From assembly GCA_029204225.1 (NCBI GenBank), contig CM055100.1, positions 27,106,649 to 27,170,648 on the forward strand: 64,000 nt of DNA. Direction: 5' to 3'. Made by a program: the position numbers and the translations under genes. This document shows, piece after piece, positions 34,328 through 44,804 of this stretch (the first letter of the stretch is position 1; each line of letters starts with the position of its first letter). The notes under the pieces are model-generated. The model saw only the letters and a list, made by a program, of their open reading frames with translations, was not told the origin of the DNA and ran no database searches. The stretch is from Diphasiastrum complanatum. Lineage: Eukaryota > Streptophyta > Lycopodiopsida > Lycopodiales > Lycopodiaceae.

Positions 34328-36105
34328 TACCAAACTGCCAAAATGAATATGTACAGAACTGCTTGTAGCGAAATGACTTCCTTCTGTCTTGTAGATTGTG
34401 TCAAGTTTTCGCAAAATAATCTACAAGATTTCGCTCCCAATCCACATAAAGGCTAAATAGTTATGGATAAGCCATATTTATATTAATCAGCAACCCGGCA
34501 TCATCAAATTCGCCTAGATTTGCAATAACTTGTGGTTTGTACAGCTGAAACTGCAATTTTCGCTTCCAAAAATGTCACTTATTGTCTTCGTTTCGCAAAA
34601 CTTGAAACTCTTTGATTTGAATATATTCTAGAGCATACATAGCCAAAGAGCCTATGTATAACTCTCCTGATCCGAAAGGCACGACCTGGAACTTACCCTG
34701 GATTATGCCCCAACAGAGACATCCTTTCTGTTCAATAGAGAGCTGGGCCCATAATCAGAAAAAGTCATCCTTCTCCCAAGGTCGCTTCCATTCATTGAAG
34801 GCGATGCCTACTGCGCCTGGTAGCATCATGTAATCCACACGCCATGCATTAGAGGAGTTTTGAGCTCCAAAAAGACCCTTTAAGAATTCGTGCAAGATGT
34901 AGTTTATATTATTAAAATATTGTAACACTAATACTTTTGACTTGCCATAACTTTTTAATCATAGCTTAGAAATATGTCATGTAACATATCATTGGAAAGC
35001 CCTTGTGGAATCAAAATGTAATCTCAAAAAGTTACGTTACGTAGATTTCAAATTTGAGTGTTTTGATTGGTCCATGTGTAAGAAAAAATTGAGAAAAATA
35101 TATAAAAAGAATCTTTACAAAGGGTCTTTTTTGGATTTAGAACTCCTCTAATGGCAATTCAACCTTAAATGCATGTGGACACCATTTCCAGAAGCGTTCA
35201 GCAAATGCACGGAATCTGTCAGCACATACCTTCGACTGATTGCGTCGTGTTCGCTTTGGCTGTGTGGATGTAGTCGCCAAGTCCTGAGTTTGCAACTCAA
35301 CAGCCAGCCTCTGATCTTCCGATTGTTGCTTGAGATTCGACAGCTCTTGTTCGAGCTTTTCGAGATTCGCGACAACCTCCAAATACTCAAGATGGTCTGA
35401 GGCTCCGGAATAGGATATCACAGCTTGAAGTTGTTGTGTGAGGTCATCAATGCAAAGCAGGGCCTGAAGACATTTGTCCAATGAATCGGGCCCGCTGCAA
35501 GATGGGGTGGCTTCACTTAGATCGGGCCTAGTAATGGTAAGCCAAATCAAGGAGCTTACAAGACTCCTGAAAAGCCAACTCTTCCTCGACAAGTGCCTTC
35601 GCATCCTCGAGCGGTTGCAAGAACTTGACTCAAAAATTTTCAAGCATCTGGCCTTGGAGCTGATTCAGCTTCGTGAGGTCTACTGTGACTGACCCTGCAT
35701 TGGTGCACAGAGAGTGACTGACCTTGCATTGGTGCACACAGAGAGAGAAGCTTCTGTCTTTATTCTCGTCGTTCGCTCCTCCTACAAATATTTCTGGAGG
35801 GCGATATTATGTTGATTCACAGCCAAAAGTTGTTGCTTCAAAGAATCATTTTGAGTTGAAAATTATCAGACTTGCCTCAATTGTCTTATTCATCTTCTTC
35901 AAAGAATCAGTTTCATTTATTAGAGTCTGAAGTTGTGTTTCGAGAGAACAATTTCGTTCAATCAGCTTCATGTTGTCTGATTCGAGCGAATCAATCTTCT
36001 CGTAGGACGCCTTTAGATCATCTTGGCATCTCCTTTTCTGAGTTAACAAACTCCATGGTAATCTTTTGATGGTACTTGTCCAACTTGTACACTTCAGCCA
36101 CTAGA
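34328..36105 (-). pseudogene. C-terminal half of a gypsy additional ORF, interrupted by a MITE
   Basis: Minus frames from about 36105 encode a helical, coiled-coil region: AEVYKLDKYHQKITMEF, SYEKIDSLESDNMKLIERN and LEKLEQELSNLKQQSED. A basic segment follows, then the MITE at 35153-34847, and beyond it the frame resumes with GAVGIAFNEWKRPWEKDDFF and FQVVPFGSGELYIGSLAM. Frame shifts and stops are present. It lies where a gypsy element carries an extra ORF between integrase and 3' LTR. Its missing N-terminal half is found inverted at 40922-41578. The function of such ORFs is not known. Confidence 0.6.
34847..35153. mobile_element. 307-bp MITE with ~37-bp terminal inverted repeats
   Basis: The ends are CATTAGAGGAGTTTTGAGCT at left and the inverted complement of CATTAGAGGAGTTCTAAATC at right. 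They continue into CCAAAAARACCCTTT on both sides. TA dinucleotides at 34850-34851 and 35150-35151 could be the TA duplication of a mariner-type element. There is no coding capacity. It interrupts a minus-strand coding frame of the surrounding gypsy element, so it is younger. A partial relative lies at 13085-13215. Confidence 0.75.
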
Positions 36106-36109
36106 TTTT

Positions 36110-36745
36110 TGGCTTCAAAACCACTGGGACTGGTTGTTTGGTTCAAAAGTCCTCGAAGAAGAAATCTTCTAGTAAAACGATGAACAAATCTATGACTAAG
36201 GAAGATCTTAAAGATGACCCCGACTATGACCGTGATGCTGCAAAGTTAATTGCAAAAGATATCTCAGCAGAGGCGAAAGAAATTATCAACGCTGAACTTT
36301 AGTCAGCTGCTGAAGGTGGTCACTTTCGAGGAAGGGGATGACGAAATCACAAAGACGAAATTGTCTAGTGCTATTATTGATAAGCCAATCTCAAAATCGA
36401 AGATGAAGGACTATGACATCATGACTGATATTGGATCTCTTCGTCCAAACATTACGTTTGAGCAGCTGTTGGCAGATAACACTTATCACAGAAAGCAACT
36501 AAAAGGTCTTTATGCAAAAAAAAGTTTCTTTGCCAGATGTTGGTGTTATGTCTATTGACTTAGGTGGTCTCGGTGCACCTGAAATTGATATTACCATTGC
36601 GGGATGCCTGATCGAAAAAGTGCCAATTGACTCTGATTCTAGTGTGAACATAATAACAGAAGACACAGCTCATGCTTTGGGGCTGACTAACATTCAACCG
36701 ACACAGCGAAACATCAAGTTAGCTGATTCGACACGACGAAAACCT
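36110..36745 (+). pseudogene. Gypsy gag C-terminus and protease N-terminal half (inverted block)
   Basis: A lysine/serine-rich lead (QKSSKKKSSSK), MTKEDLKDDPDYDRDAAKL and an EEGDDEITKTK stretch precede the aspartic protease. The protease shows GAPEIDITIAGCLIEKVPID, then SDSSVNIITEDTAHALGL. The family catalytic triplet is DSG/DTG; here it reads DSD, so the active site is damaged. The frame ends abruptly after LADSTRRKPG at an inversion breakpoint. The rest of the protease is on the opposite strand just beyond. Confidence 0.78.
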
Positions 36746-37530
36746 GGGGATTGAGACGATACTGTCTCTGTCGAACAGGTACAACATCTTCCTTAAGATC
36801 AATACGGTGCTCTCCGAATTTTGCAAGTATACCCTTCAAATTGTCGAGCGACCAGACAAAAACATCTTGATACTCCTTCAATAGTTCAGTGAATTCCGCC
36901 AATTCAGATTCTCCAAGTGACTTCGAAACATGCACAAATCTGCGAGGTGCAAGCTCAATTAGTTCAGTAGAATATGGTAAAATGATACCTTTTGTCATAC
37001 TGGCCTTGGTATGGCCATGAATTTCGTGCATGGTTGACTCCATGGATGTTTTCTTGTCGTCAACCTGGTTCTTGTTACCAAATTCGTGTTCAAATTCGTC
37101 ACTCAATCATCAAACTCTTTCGAGTTCGTGCTTGCAACTTTAATTTCTTCATACGAAACATCCGCTTCAGCGTTGCAGGCATCGAAGAATTCTTCTTCAT
37201 CAGCATTCTCATAACAAATATTGCACTTCAATGTCAGATTCATTAGAAAAAATATGTAAGGCATAAGAAGATTCTTTTGAGGTAAAACTGGTGTTTCACC
37301 TTCATATTTGTCATGACTCCAGGTAATTACTTGTTCTGCTGGATTACCTTGATTATTGGTTTCACTAGTCTGAAATCTCAACTCTCTGGATTTCCAATGA
37401 ACACTTGCGTTTGATTGATAAAGTCAGGGTCCTCCAATCAGCACAGAATAGGATGACAAACCGAGTGGTTTGATAACTACAAAATTCATTGTAAATGGCT
37501 TGGCTTGAATGTAAACAGTGACATCCTTCA
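36746..37530 (-). pseudogene. Flipped-back segment: protease C-terminus to RT N-terminus
   Basis: Read on the minus strand from 37530, it gives DVTVYIQAKPFTMNFVVIKP and YSVLIGGP (the PR flap-to-end region, with a stop for tryptophan), then WKSRELRFQ. A variable linker follows, then FTELLKEYQDVFVWSLDNLK and EHRIDLKEDVVPVRQRQYRL, the lead-in to a gypsy RT. These pieces fit exactly between the plus-strand protease ending at 36745 and the plus-strand RT beginning at 37531. The segment is therefore inverted relative to both neighbours. Confidence 0.8.
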
Positions 37531-38972
37531 GTTATCATGGTTAAGGACGAACTCAACAAGCACCTTAAGGCAGGTATAATCTATCCCGTCTTAAGCAGTG
37601 AATGAGTTTCACCCATTGTTGTCGTTCCAAAGAAGAAGACTGGCAAAATATGAATATGCCAAGGTTTCCGCAAACTCAATGCTGTCACAAGGAAGGATCA
37701 TCATCCTCTACCCTTCACGGATTCCATCTTACATCAGGTTGCTGGTCAGGATCGTTACAGTTTCTGTGATGGTTTTTCTGGTTATAATCAGGTTGGAGTG
37801 CGGAAGGAGGATCGTTCAAAGACTACATTCACTATGGATTGGGACACATATGGCTACAAAAAAATGCCCTTTGGTCTTTGTAACGCTCCAGCGACTTTTC
37901 AGCAAATCATGATGTTAAATTTCGTTGCCTTCCTAAGAACTTATCTCAAAATATTTACTGATGATTTTGTGTATATAGTGATATAAAGATGCACCTTCAG
38001 AAGCTTAAATTAACATTGCAACGGTGTCGAGATACTTGTTTATCTCTTCGTCCAGAGAAATGGCTTTTCGGTATGAAAGAAGGAATATTACTTGGACACA
38101 TAATATCTAACAGAGGAATAGAAGTCGACAAAGATAAAGTCAAGCTTTTAAAGAATCTCCAAATACCAACCAATTTACGTGAACTAAGAGCTTTCTTAGG
38201 ACATGTCAGCTATTACTAGAGATTTATTCAAAATCATGCTTCTATTGCTACCTCTCTTACACATCTACTGAAGAAACAAGTGGAATACTTGTGGACGAAT
38301 GCACAGCAAAAACCATTCGAAGAACTTAAACAAAGGTTGATCAATGCTCCTATTCTGAGACCACCCAACTGGGCTATTTTATTTCATAGTTATGTGGATG
38401 TTTCTGCATTTGCTATTGGCGTCTGTCTAAGCCAGAAGGACGACCAGAAGAAAGATCATCCCATTTACTATGCGAGTCGATAGCTCAGTGCATCAGAGAA
38501 GAATTATTCGACTACAAAAAGGGAAGCTCTTGGAACGATTTTCACTGTTAAGAAATTTCGACGTTATTTGTTGGGATATGCATTTAATTTTCATGTTAAT
38601 CACTATGCTCTTAAGTATCTTGTAAATAAACTAGATCTATCAAGACGAATTGCTCGATGGGTTCTACTTCTGCAGGAATTCACTTATCAAGTAGAACTTC
38701 GCCAAGGAAAGTATCATACAAATGCTGATTATCTATCGCGACTCAGCACCAGAAAAATTGAAGAATCTATTAATGATGATTTTTCAAACGAACATCTATT
38801 TGAAATTTCTTCTACAAATTTGTTATATTCTGATATTATTATTTATCCCAAAGATCAGATATATCCGGATGGTTATGATTTAGAGCAAAAGACAGTTTTT
38901 CAATATAAGGTAGCACCTTATACAATTATTAACAATGTTCGGTACAAGCTTGGTGCTGACCATCAACTATGA
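37531..38972 (+). pseudogene. Gypsy reverse transcriptase and RNase H
   Basis: RT begins VKDELNKHLKAGIIYPVLSS, then VSPIVVVPKKKTGK, RYSFCDGFSGYNQV (motif A), YGYKKMPFGLCNAPATFQ (motif B) and IFTDDF (motif C, usually YxDD). Thumb and connection follow: GHIISNRGIEVDKDKVK and ELRAFLGHVSYY. RNase H follows with YVDVSAFAIGVCLSQ, KREALGTIF and FHVNHYALKYL (usually TDH, so one catalytic aspartate is lost). At least four stops (for example 37601, 38217 and 38481) interrupt it. Domain order is typical for gypsy. Confidence 0.92.
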
Positions 38973-40070
38973 AGATGTCTCGAAACTGAAGACATTAAAA
39001 AAGTCGTTAAAGCCTTGCACTCAGAAGATGCCGGAGGACACTTTGCCCTAAAGAACACAGTTTATAATATATTGACTGCCAAGTATTGGTGGCCAACAAT
39101 GTTCAAGGATGTATCAAACTTTATTCGTTCATGTGATCCATGCCAGAGATCTGGTAAGCCTACAAAAGCAATGAATTGGTTGTGGACACAATCATGCCTC
39201 TTGCACCATTTGAAAAGTGGGGGATTGACTTTGTCGGTCCAATCAAACCTGTGACCTGACATACGAAATGTCGTTATATTCTAGTTGCAACGGATTATGC
39301 TACAAAGAACGTTGAAGCAGAGCTGACGAAATGAAACGATGCGAAAACTGTCGCGACGTTCTTATTCAAGAGTATAATCACATGATATGGTTGTCCACTT
39401 GAACTAGTAAGTGACCGAGGTACACATTTTCTAAATGACACTATATGGTTGCTGACAACATATTTTCTAATCAAACACAGAAAAACTACACCGTATAATC
39501 CAAAAGAAAATAGGTTGACAAAAAGAGCTAAATGGAATTTTATGTAAGATCCTAAACAAAATTATTATTGCACATGCAACAGATTGGGATCAGAAACTAC
39601 CGTCAGTTCTCTGGACTTATTGCAACACAAAAAAAATCACGACAAAGCAGACACCATATTTTCTTCCATATGGTATGCATCCTATTTTGCCAATTGAATT
39701 TGAGGTGAAAACTTTTCGTATTCAAGCTCAACGAACAGATGCAAAATGTATAAACAAAAGGTTGATTAATATTGAAGAACTAGCTGAAGCTCATGTGACT
39801 TCACAAAAATTAAAGAAGGAAATCCAAAAACAAAGAAAGAAGAAGTACGACAATAATATCAGTAAATGTGATCTGAAAGCTGATGACTTTGTGTTGATAT
39901 ATGACAGTCGACATCAAAAGTTTCCGGCAAAACTCCATATGAGATGGCTTGGACCTTATAAAGTCATAGAGGTGTTTGACAATGGTTCTGTGCAACTTCA
40001 ATCACTTGAAAGTGAACTGCTACCTCCTACACGTATTAATGGGTCCAGACTGAAGAAATACTACATTTGA
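38973..40070 (+). pseudogene. Gypsy integrase with GPY/F module
   Basis: The HHCC zinc-binding domain shows HSEDAGGHF, KYWWPTMFKDV and SCDPCQRSGKP. The catalytic core is split among frames: GIDFVGPIKPV (first Asp, near 39225) and VSDRGTHFLND (second Asp). The PKENRLTKRA position, where the family has a catalytic Glu, appears as Lys. The C-terminal frame 39675-40070 has HMRWLGPYKVIEVF and GSRLKKYY, a GPY/F module. Multiple stops make it inactive. Confidence 0.9.
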
Positions 40071-40921
40071 CCAGATTTTTTTTTTATTCTTATTATTTTC
40101 TAGTATTTTTCTGGAAAAAATCGCGAATTTTCTTTTATCTTTTCTAATATTTTTTCAACTTTTCTTTTATCTTTTCTAGAAATTTTCGTGAAATTTTCTA
40201 CCACCTTCCAACATTTTTCATAATGTCTCGTGAAATTTTCGAGAATTTTTCTTGAATTCTCTTAATCTTTCAATATAATTTTTAAAGTATTTTCGAGAAT
40301 TTTTCGTGACACGAAATTTGTTAATCGAATTTTTGTAAATCGTTTTCGAGAATTTTTCTAGAATCTTTTCTAGCATTTTCTCCAGTTTTTCGAAAAAATT
40401 TCTAGTATATTGTTAAAACTTTCGAGAAATTTTCGTGAGTTTCTGTATCATTTTTTTAGGATCTTGCGAGAAAGTTTCGGGAAACTTTCTAGAATCTTTC
40501 TAGCATATTTTCGAGAATCTCTCAACCTACTTTTTGTATTCCTCCAATAAAGATGATGGCCACGTAATCATCATTATTCGCACGTGTGCACGCTCACATA
40601 TCAAAACAGATATTGTTTCTTTTTAATTTAATTCTTTTCTTTTCACAAACGGTCTTCCGTCATTAAAGATCGATCTATCAAATCATAGTTTCAAACACTG
40701 AGCCATGCACGTCCTCCATAAATGGAAGTGACAGATGTCATGTCACCATGCCACGTCATCATCCCTTCCACACCGCTACTGCATAACATAGTTATTTTTC
40801 ATTTTCTTCCTTACACTTTCTTCCTGCAATTACATGCTTTCCTGCGCTCATTCTCTTTGCAATCAAAGCACTCTCATACAAACTTTTGCGATCTACGTAG
40901 CTGTCATCAAACATTCGACCA
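40071..40921. other. TTTTCGAGAA-rich spacer after integrase
   Basis: Degenerate repeats of TTTTCGAGAATTTTTCTAG extend to about 40530, then a non-coding stretch leads to the additional ORF. No gene is seen. Confidence 0.55.
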
Positions 40922-41578
40922 ATGGCTTCCGGATCAAGTTCTAGTTCTACTATTAGTTGAAAAGCATGCGCAAGAATCCGCTTGGCATCCATCCAGTCTT
41001 ATTTGGATCAATGCAGGTTGGGTGATCTGAATGTGGATCCTTCTATAATCTTATCTGAAGTAAGTAGTAAATTTGTGAACTCCATTCACTCAATCTCTGA
41101 GGTGGACTTCAAAGTTCATGTGCGAGAAATTTTTTTCACCATTACTGAAGACTTGTTCTCCACACCCCGAGGGTTACCTTTGGATGGGAAGATGGTTTCA
41201 ACAAACAAAGATTTAGTGGATGAAGCAGCACATTTTTTGAACAATTGTTTCGTACCCACGAAGGGGTACAAAATTTTAATGATCAAGAATACAACATTTA
41301 AATTGTTCTGTAACTACGCGAATTTTTTGACGGATGCGGATGCAAAATTTTGGCTATATATTGGACGCGTTAGCAGGTAATCCAGTTTGCTTCAGTGTTA
41401 TTACCTACAAGGCTTTTTTGCGATGGATTAAGCATCAAAAGTTTTCTGCCGTTGGAGCACATGTTTCTCAATTGTGTGCCCATTTTGACATTTTGACCGA
41501 ACAAGAGAAAACAATGCTGACGGGAAGGATATTGGCTCCCAAGCCAATTGACGTTTCCAGCATACTGCCTGTCCTTTA
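40922..41578 (+). pseudogene. N-terminal half of the gypsy additional ORF (inverted block)
   Basis: ATG at 40922 starts MASGSSSSST, with TGA at 40958, then stays open through YLDQCRLGDLNVDPSIIL, SEVDFKVHVREIFFTITEDL and FLNNCFVPTKGYKILM. After a frame change it continues through YILDALAGNPVCFSVITYKA and SAVGAHVSQLCAHFDILTEQ, ending SSILPVL near the inversion breakpoint. The fold is not recognised. Placing it next to the minus-strand frame ending at 36105 restores a continuous N-to-C order. This is the main evidence that the block is inverted, not inserted. Confidence 0.6.
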
Positions 41579-41599
41579 GTAAGGTTTCGAGGAGTTTTT

Positions 41600-42928
41600 T
41601 TTTCTCGTTGTGACTTTGAATAATTTCTCCATGTCACTTGGCCAGGACTGATGTTTTGTCTTCGCCAATTTTTCTTCAATAACGTCAATTCTCTGCACAA
41701 CAGCATCAGTCGAAGCTTTTGCTTTTGAGTCTGCAGCAGTTGGTGTTGCTATATACTGATATTTGGATCGCAGCTTCTGCGGCTGAGGGAAGTGAAAAAA
41801 GTAGTCGCATCATTTTTAAAAATTAAAAGTACCTCCTGGGCAAGATCTTCAATATATTTGACATTCGGAGTGGTGCAGTCTTCCTTAGTGTGTCCTGAAG
41901 TTCCAGATTTCATACACCACATTCCTGAGTTGGAAGAAGACGCTTTCAGTCTTTTTTTTGCAACTTCAGATATCTGCACTTTCAAATCGTTAAACTTTTT
42001 ATTAAAGTCAGCCATATTACTCTTCCAAAGCTTTTCAGCTTTAGAAGTTGATGACTTATCCTCAACAACTTTCGTGTCGTCCTTTTGTCCTTTTGTTTAG
42101 TTCGTCGTTTATTCTTTCTCTCTCCTTTGTCAGCTTCTGATTCTGATGAATCGTTGCTTTCAGATTCCGAGCTTGAAGAACTGATCCTTGAATCAGAATC
42201 AAAATCATCATCGCTATCACTAGAATCAGTCTTCAACTTTCGAGATTTCTTAGTTGGTCATCGCTTTCGTGCTAGTTTCGAGGTCTTGAAATTTTTGGCA
42301 CTAGCTATTACTACTGTTAAGGAGGTCATGTTCCCTTGTCTGCAATACCGACAATCTTTGGTGGTAAATCAGCCAAAAACCATTCGATCTACATATCAAC
42401 AAGATATACACCGGTTAGTTTTCCTATGAAATTTTTAACCTTTCGTGTATATTTGTGAAGGAATTTTTTACTCTTCTTCTGAACATTGTTCAAACGTCCG
42501 AGAATTCTCGATTTGTAATCGATTTCTCTGAACTGGTTCAGAAACGCATCTTTCAGTAGGTACCAGGTTCCTACATGGCCTGGTTCAGCTTGACTATACC
42601 AGATGCACGCCTGCTTTCTTAGCAGACTAGGGAAGATTTGTAGTTTGTCTACGTCAGTACCTTCATTATTTGCATTAGCTATTGACTCAAATTGTGAGAC
42701 ATAGCTATCTCCATTGTCGGAAGAAGTCCCTTTAAAATAATCGTATTTAACTTTTGATATAGAAGTGAAATGTGCAACATGACCCTCCATACCGAAGCTA
42801 CTTAGGAGTTCAAGTAACTGGGCAGTGATTTTGTCTAGATTTCTTCGACTAGTACTCTCACTTTGTCTTCGTAAAAATTCCTCTCTAGGCTTACGATATC
42901 GTTCTAATTTGGATTCTCTATCTGACAT
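41600..42928 (-). pseudogene. Gypsy gag
   Basis: It starts MSDRESKLERYRKPREEFL at 42928. The gag core shows VKYDYFKGTSSDNGDSYVSQ, LRKQACIWYSQAEPGHVGTW and LKDAFLNQFREIDYKSRILG. An acidic serine stretch follows, then CMKSGTSGHTKEDC, a zinc knuckle in which the second cysteine has become serine. Frame shifts split it into at least three pieces. It reads away from the primer site and right LTR, fixing the element's orientation as minus. The C-terminal end meets the outer inversion breakpoint near 41579. Confidence 0.85.
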
Positions 42929-42980
42929 ACACTAGAGATGGAGATGGATTTGTCATATTTCTTATAACTTTCCTAAACTA

Positions 42981-42998
42981 TCCCCGGCAACGACGCCA
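42981..42998 (-). promoter_or_regulatory. Gypsy primer-binding site, tRNA-Asp type
   Basis: The minus strand reads TGGCGTCGTTGCCGGGGA, one base from the TGGCGCCGTTGCCGGGGA site found after the 5' LTR in many plant gypsy elements. It lies 12 bases inside the right LTR, upstream of gag on the same strand. Confidence 0.85.
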
Positions 42999-43010
42999 AA
43001 AATTGGTATA

Positions 43011-44260
43011 TGTCGTACTATACCAACAAGGTTAATATAGATTTTGTAGCAAATAGTGTCGTTCCCACAGAGGACAGCGTTAGAAAGTTATGTTTTTGGT
43101 ACAATTTGTGACAAGTGGTTTCAAGTGTTATTCGGGTTGTTGACAGACATTAAAAAGTAACCAGTATATATTTGGGTGTATTGTGTTGATAATTTTCAGC
43201 AAAACAATCTGGCCTCTATCAAATCGAATGAAACGTGTTCTACAGATGAGATGTTATCAGAGTAGTACAATAGTACTACACTTTGGCTGATTAAGGTGTC
43301 AACAGAGAGTCAAGAAATGTTCGATGTATTCATGATTGTACAGACATTCAATTAATCGCGCAAATTGTTCGTTTCTAGACAGAAGTCCTCAACAACTAGA
43401 GTCCAAATTAATAGTTAAAGAACATGAATGGTTTCAGAGCACGTTAGAAACTTATGTCAGTGACAATCAGGAAAACCAATCAAAGACTCAATTCTTCAGA
43501 CAGGGATTGTCATCTCATATGTATACATACAGCTTTATTCAATGATCGTGCTAGACTGTACCAAAGATAGTCATTATTCGAGTGCCGAAAAGAAAGTATT
43601 CGTGACAGACGAATAAGATGATTTTAAGACAGTTCTTTAGAGCATGCTTTAAAGATACATAGCAAACGATTGTAATGCACTAGAGAGTCTGTCTGATCAG
43701 AGAGTAATTCATGTAATGCATTAGAGATTGTTAGCAGACTCAAGATCACTCAACTCAGCAGTGCGGAGAACAAAGATAAGAGAGAATAGCTCACAGAACT
43801 CTATTCACTTCTTCAATCTCTTACATATGCATAAAATCTTCTCTCTCGATGCTCAAGACTGAAGTGTGAGATCTATATATGTTCTATGGGGCAAACAAAC
43901 ACACCTCTTAAACAACAGGTGCGTCACTCCCGCGAAAAGTTCTAGTTAACAATTAGACTATGTATACATTCAATTATACCATGAAAGGTATATTTAACTA
44001 AGAGTTAAAGCTACTCTAGTTTAACATGTCTTTTCGTATCTAGTCATTTTGTGTGGACGACCTAGTAAATGTTATCCAAGGCAATGTCTTTCCTATTAAA
44101 GGTCTTGCCTTTAATTACAAGGCAAGTACTTAGGAGATATATTCCCAAAAAATGACTTAGGCCTCTTCATGATTTATACTTAATCAGCTCATATCTTCAT
44201 TTTTGAGTATATCATGCCATATTTATGTTGATATTCAATTAACAATAAGGTGACATCATA
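43011..44260 (-). repeat. 5' LTR of the gypsy element
   Basis: Direct copy of 33069-34327. Its outer end has changed from CACA to CATA (a C-to-T transition), which hides the canonical CA until compared with the other LTR. It is followed by the GTATC duplication. Confidence 0.88.
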
Positions 44261-44265
44261 GTATC
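44261..44265. other. Target-site duplication GTATC (right)
   Basis: It matches 33064-33068 exactly. Confidence 0.85.
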
Positions 44266-44729
44266 TTAATTATTTGATTCCCTAGGTTCAGAGATATTTG
44301 AGAGAGTGAAAGCTATTCAAGAAGTAGAGATAGTTATTCAATCTGTAACTAGCTAAGTAAAATCATAGCACATAGTGCACTATTATTGTGAACCATTCGT
44401 GGGCACGGGAGTGTGATCTGATCGTTGTATTCACAACAACTTAATTCAGATTCTCTATTTTCTTATGTATGTTCCACTATGAATGCGTTCTGATATTTTC
44501 TCTCTCATTGATACTCGCTCCATTCTGAATGTCTAATCTCAAAGAAAGCATGACTGTCTCAGAGACCTAACTATTCTACTCCGTTCATGGTTGTCCTCAA
44601 CACCTACAAGACATTTCTCCTGTTGATCTAAGTTAAGGTATGAAACTACTGTTTGGTAAAGCTCCCTTTATAATTTTCTATGTTGAGTTCTCTTTGCCAT
44701 TCTGCACTTAATCATGAGAGGATCCAACA
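44266..44729 (+). repeat. Right part of the copia 5' LTR
   Basis: It continues the LTR interrupted at 33068 and ends CCAACA, the inverted complement of the TGTTGG start at 32592. The primer site begins three bases later. Confidence 0.68.
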
Positions 44730-44732
44730 GAG

Positions 44733-44744
44733 TGGTATTAGAGC
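44733..44744 (+). promoter_or_regulatory. Copia primer-binding site, initiator tRNA-Met type
   Basis: TGGTATTAGAGC differs at one base from TGGTATCAGAGC, the usual copia primer site, by a C-to-T change. Confidence 0.85.
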
Positions 44745-44804
44745 CTTCGTTCCAAACTACTATTAGCATTTGAGACTATTTTACAATTTCTTATATCATT
44801 CATC

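Larger units (their letters stand above)
33069..44260 (-). mobile_element. 11.2 kb gypsy element with internal inversions, inserted in a copia LTR
   Basis: Two direct LTRs of about 1.25 kb flank the element, with GTATC target duplications. The primer-binding site and gag read on the minus strand from the right LTR. Protease, RT, RNase H, integrase and the first half of an additional ORF read on the plus strand. The second half of that ORF is again on the minus strand. The simplest reading is one minus-strand gypsy element whose middle, about 36.1-41.58 kb, was inverted after insertion. A further 0.8 kb inner segment was flipped back. A nested second element is less likely, because no extra LTRs bound the block and the two ORF halves complete each other across the breakpoints. 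Confidence 0.8.

Noticed and set aside
35500-35643. Minus frame with SLIWLTITRPDLS resembling the copia RT/RNase H junction
   Set aside because: Only this short string matches. The flanking frames belong to the coiled-coil extra ORF of the gypsy, and other frames through the same bases fit that ORF better. Likely chance.
36110-40070. Second gypsy element nested in the 33-44 kb element
   Set aside because: No additional LTR, primer site or target duplication bounds the pol block, and the split extra ORF is explained by inversion. Long reads would settle it.
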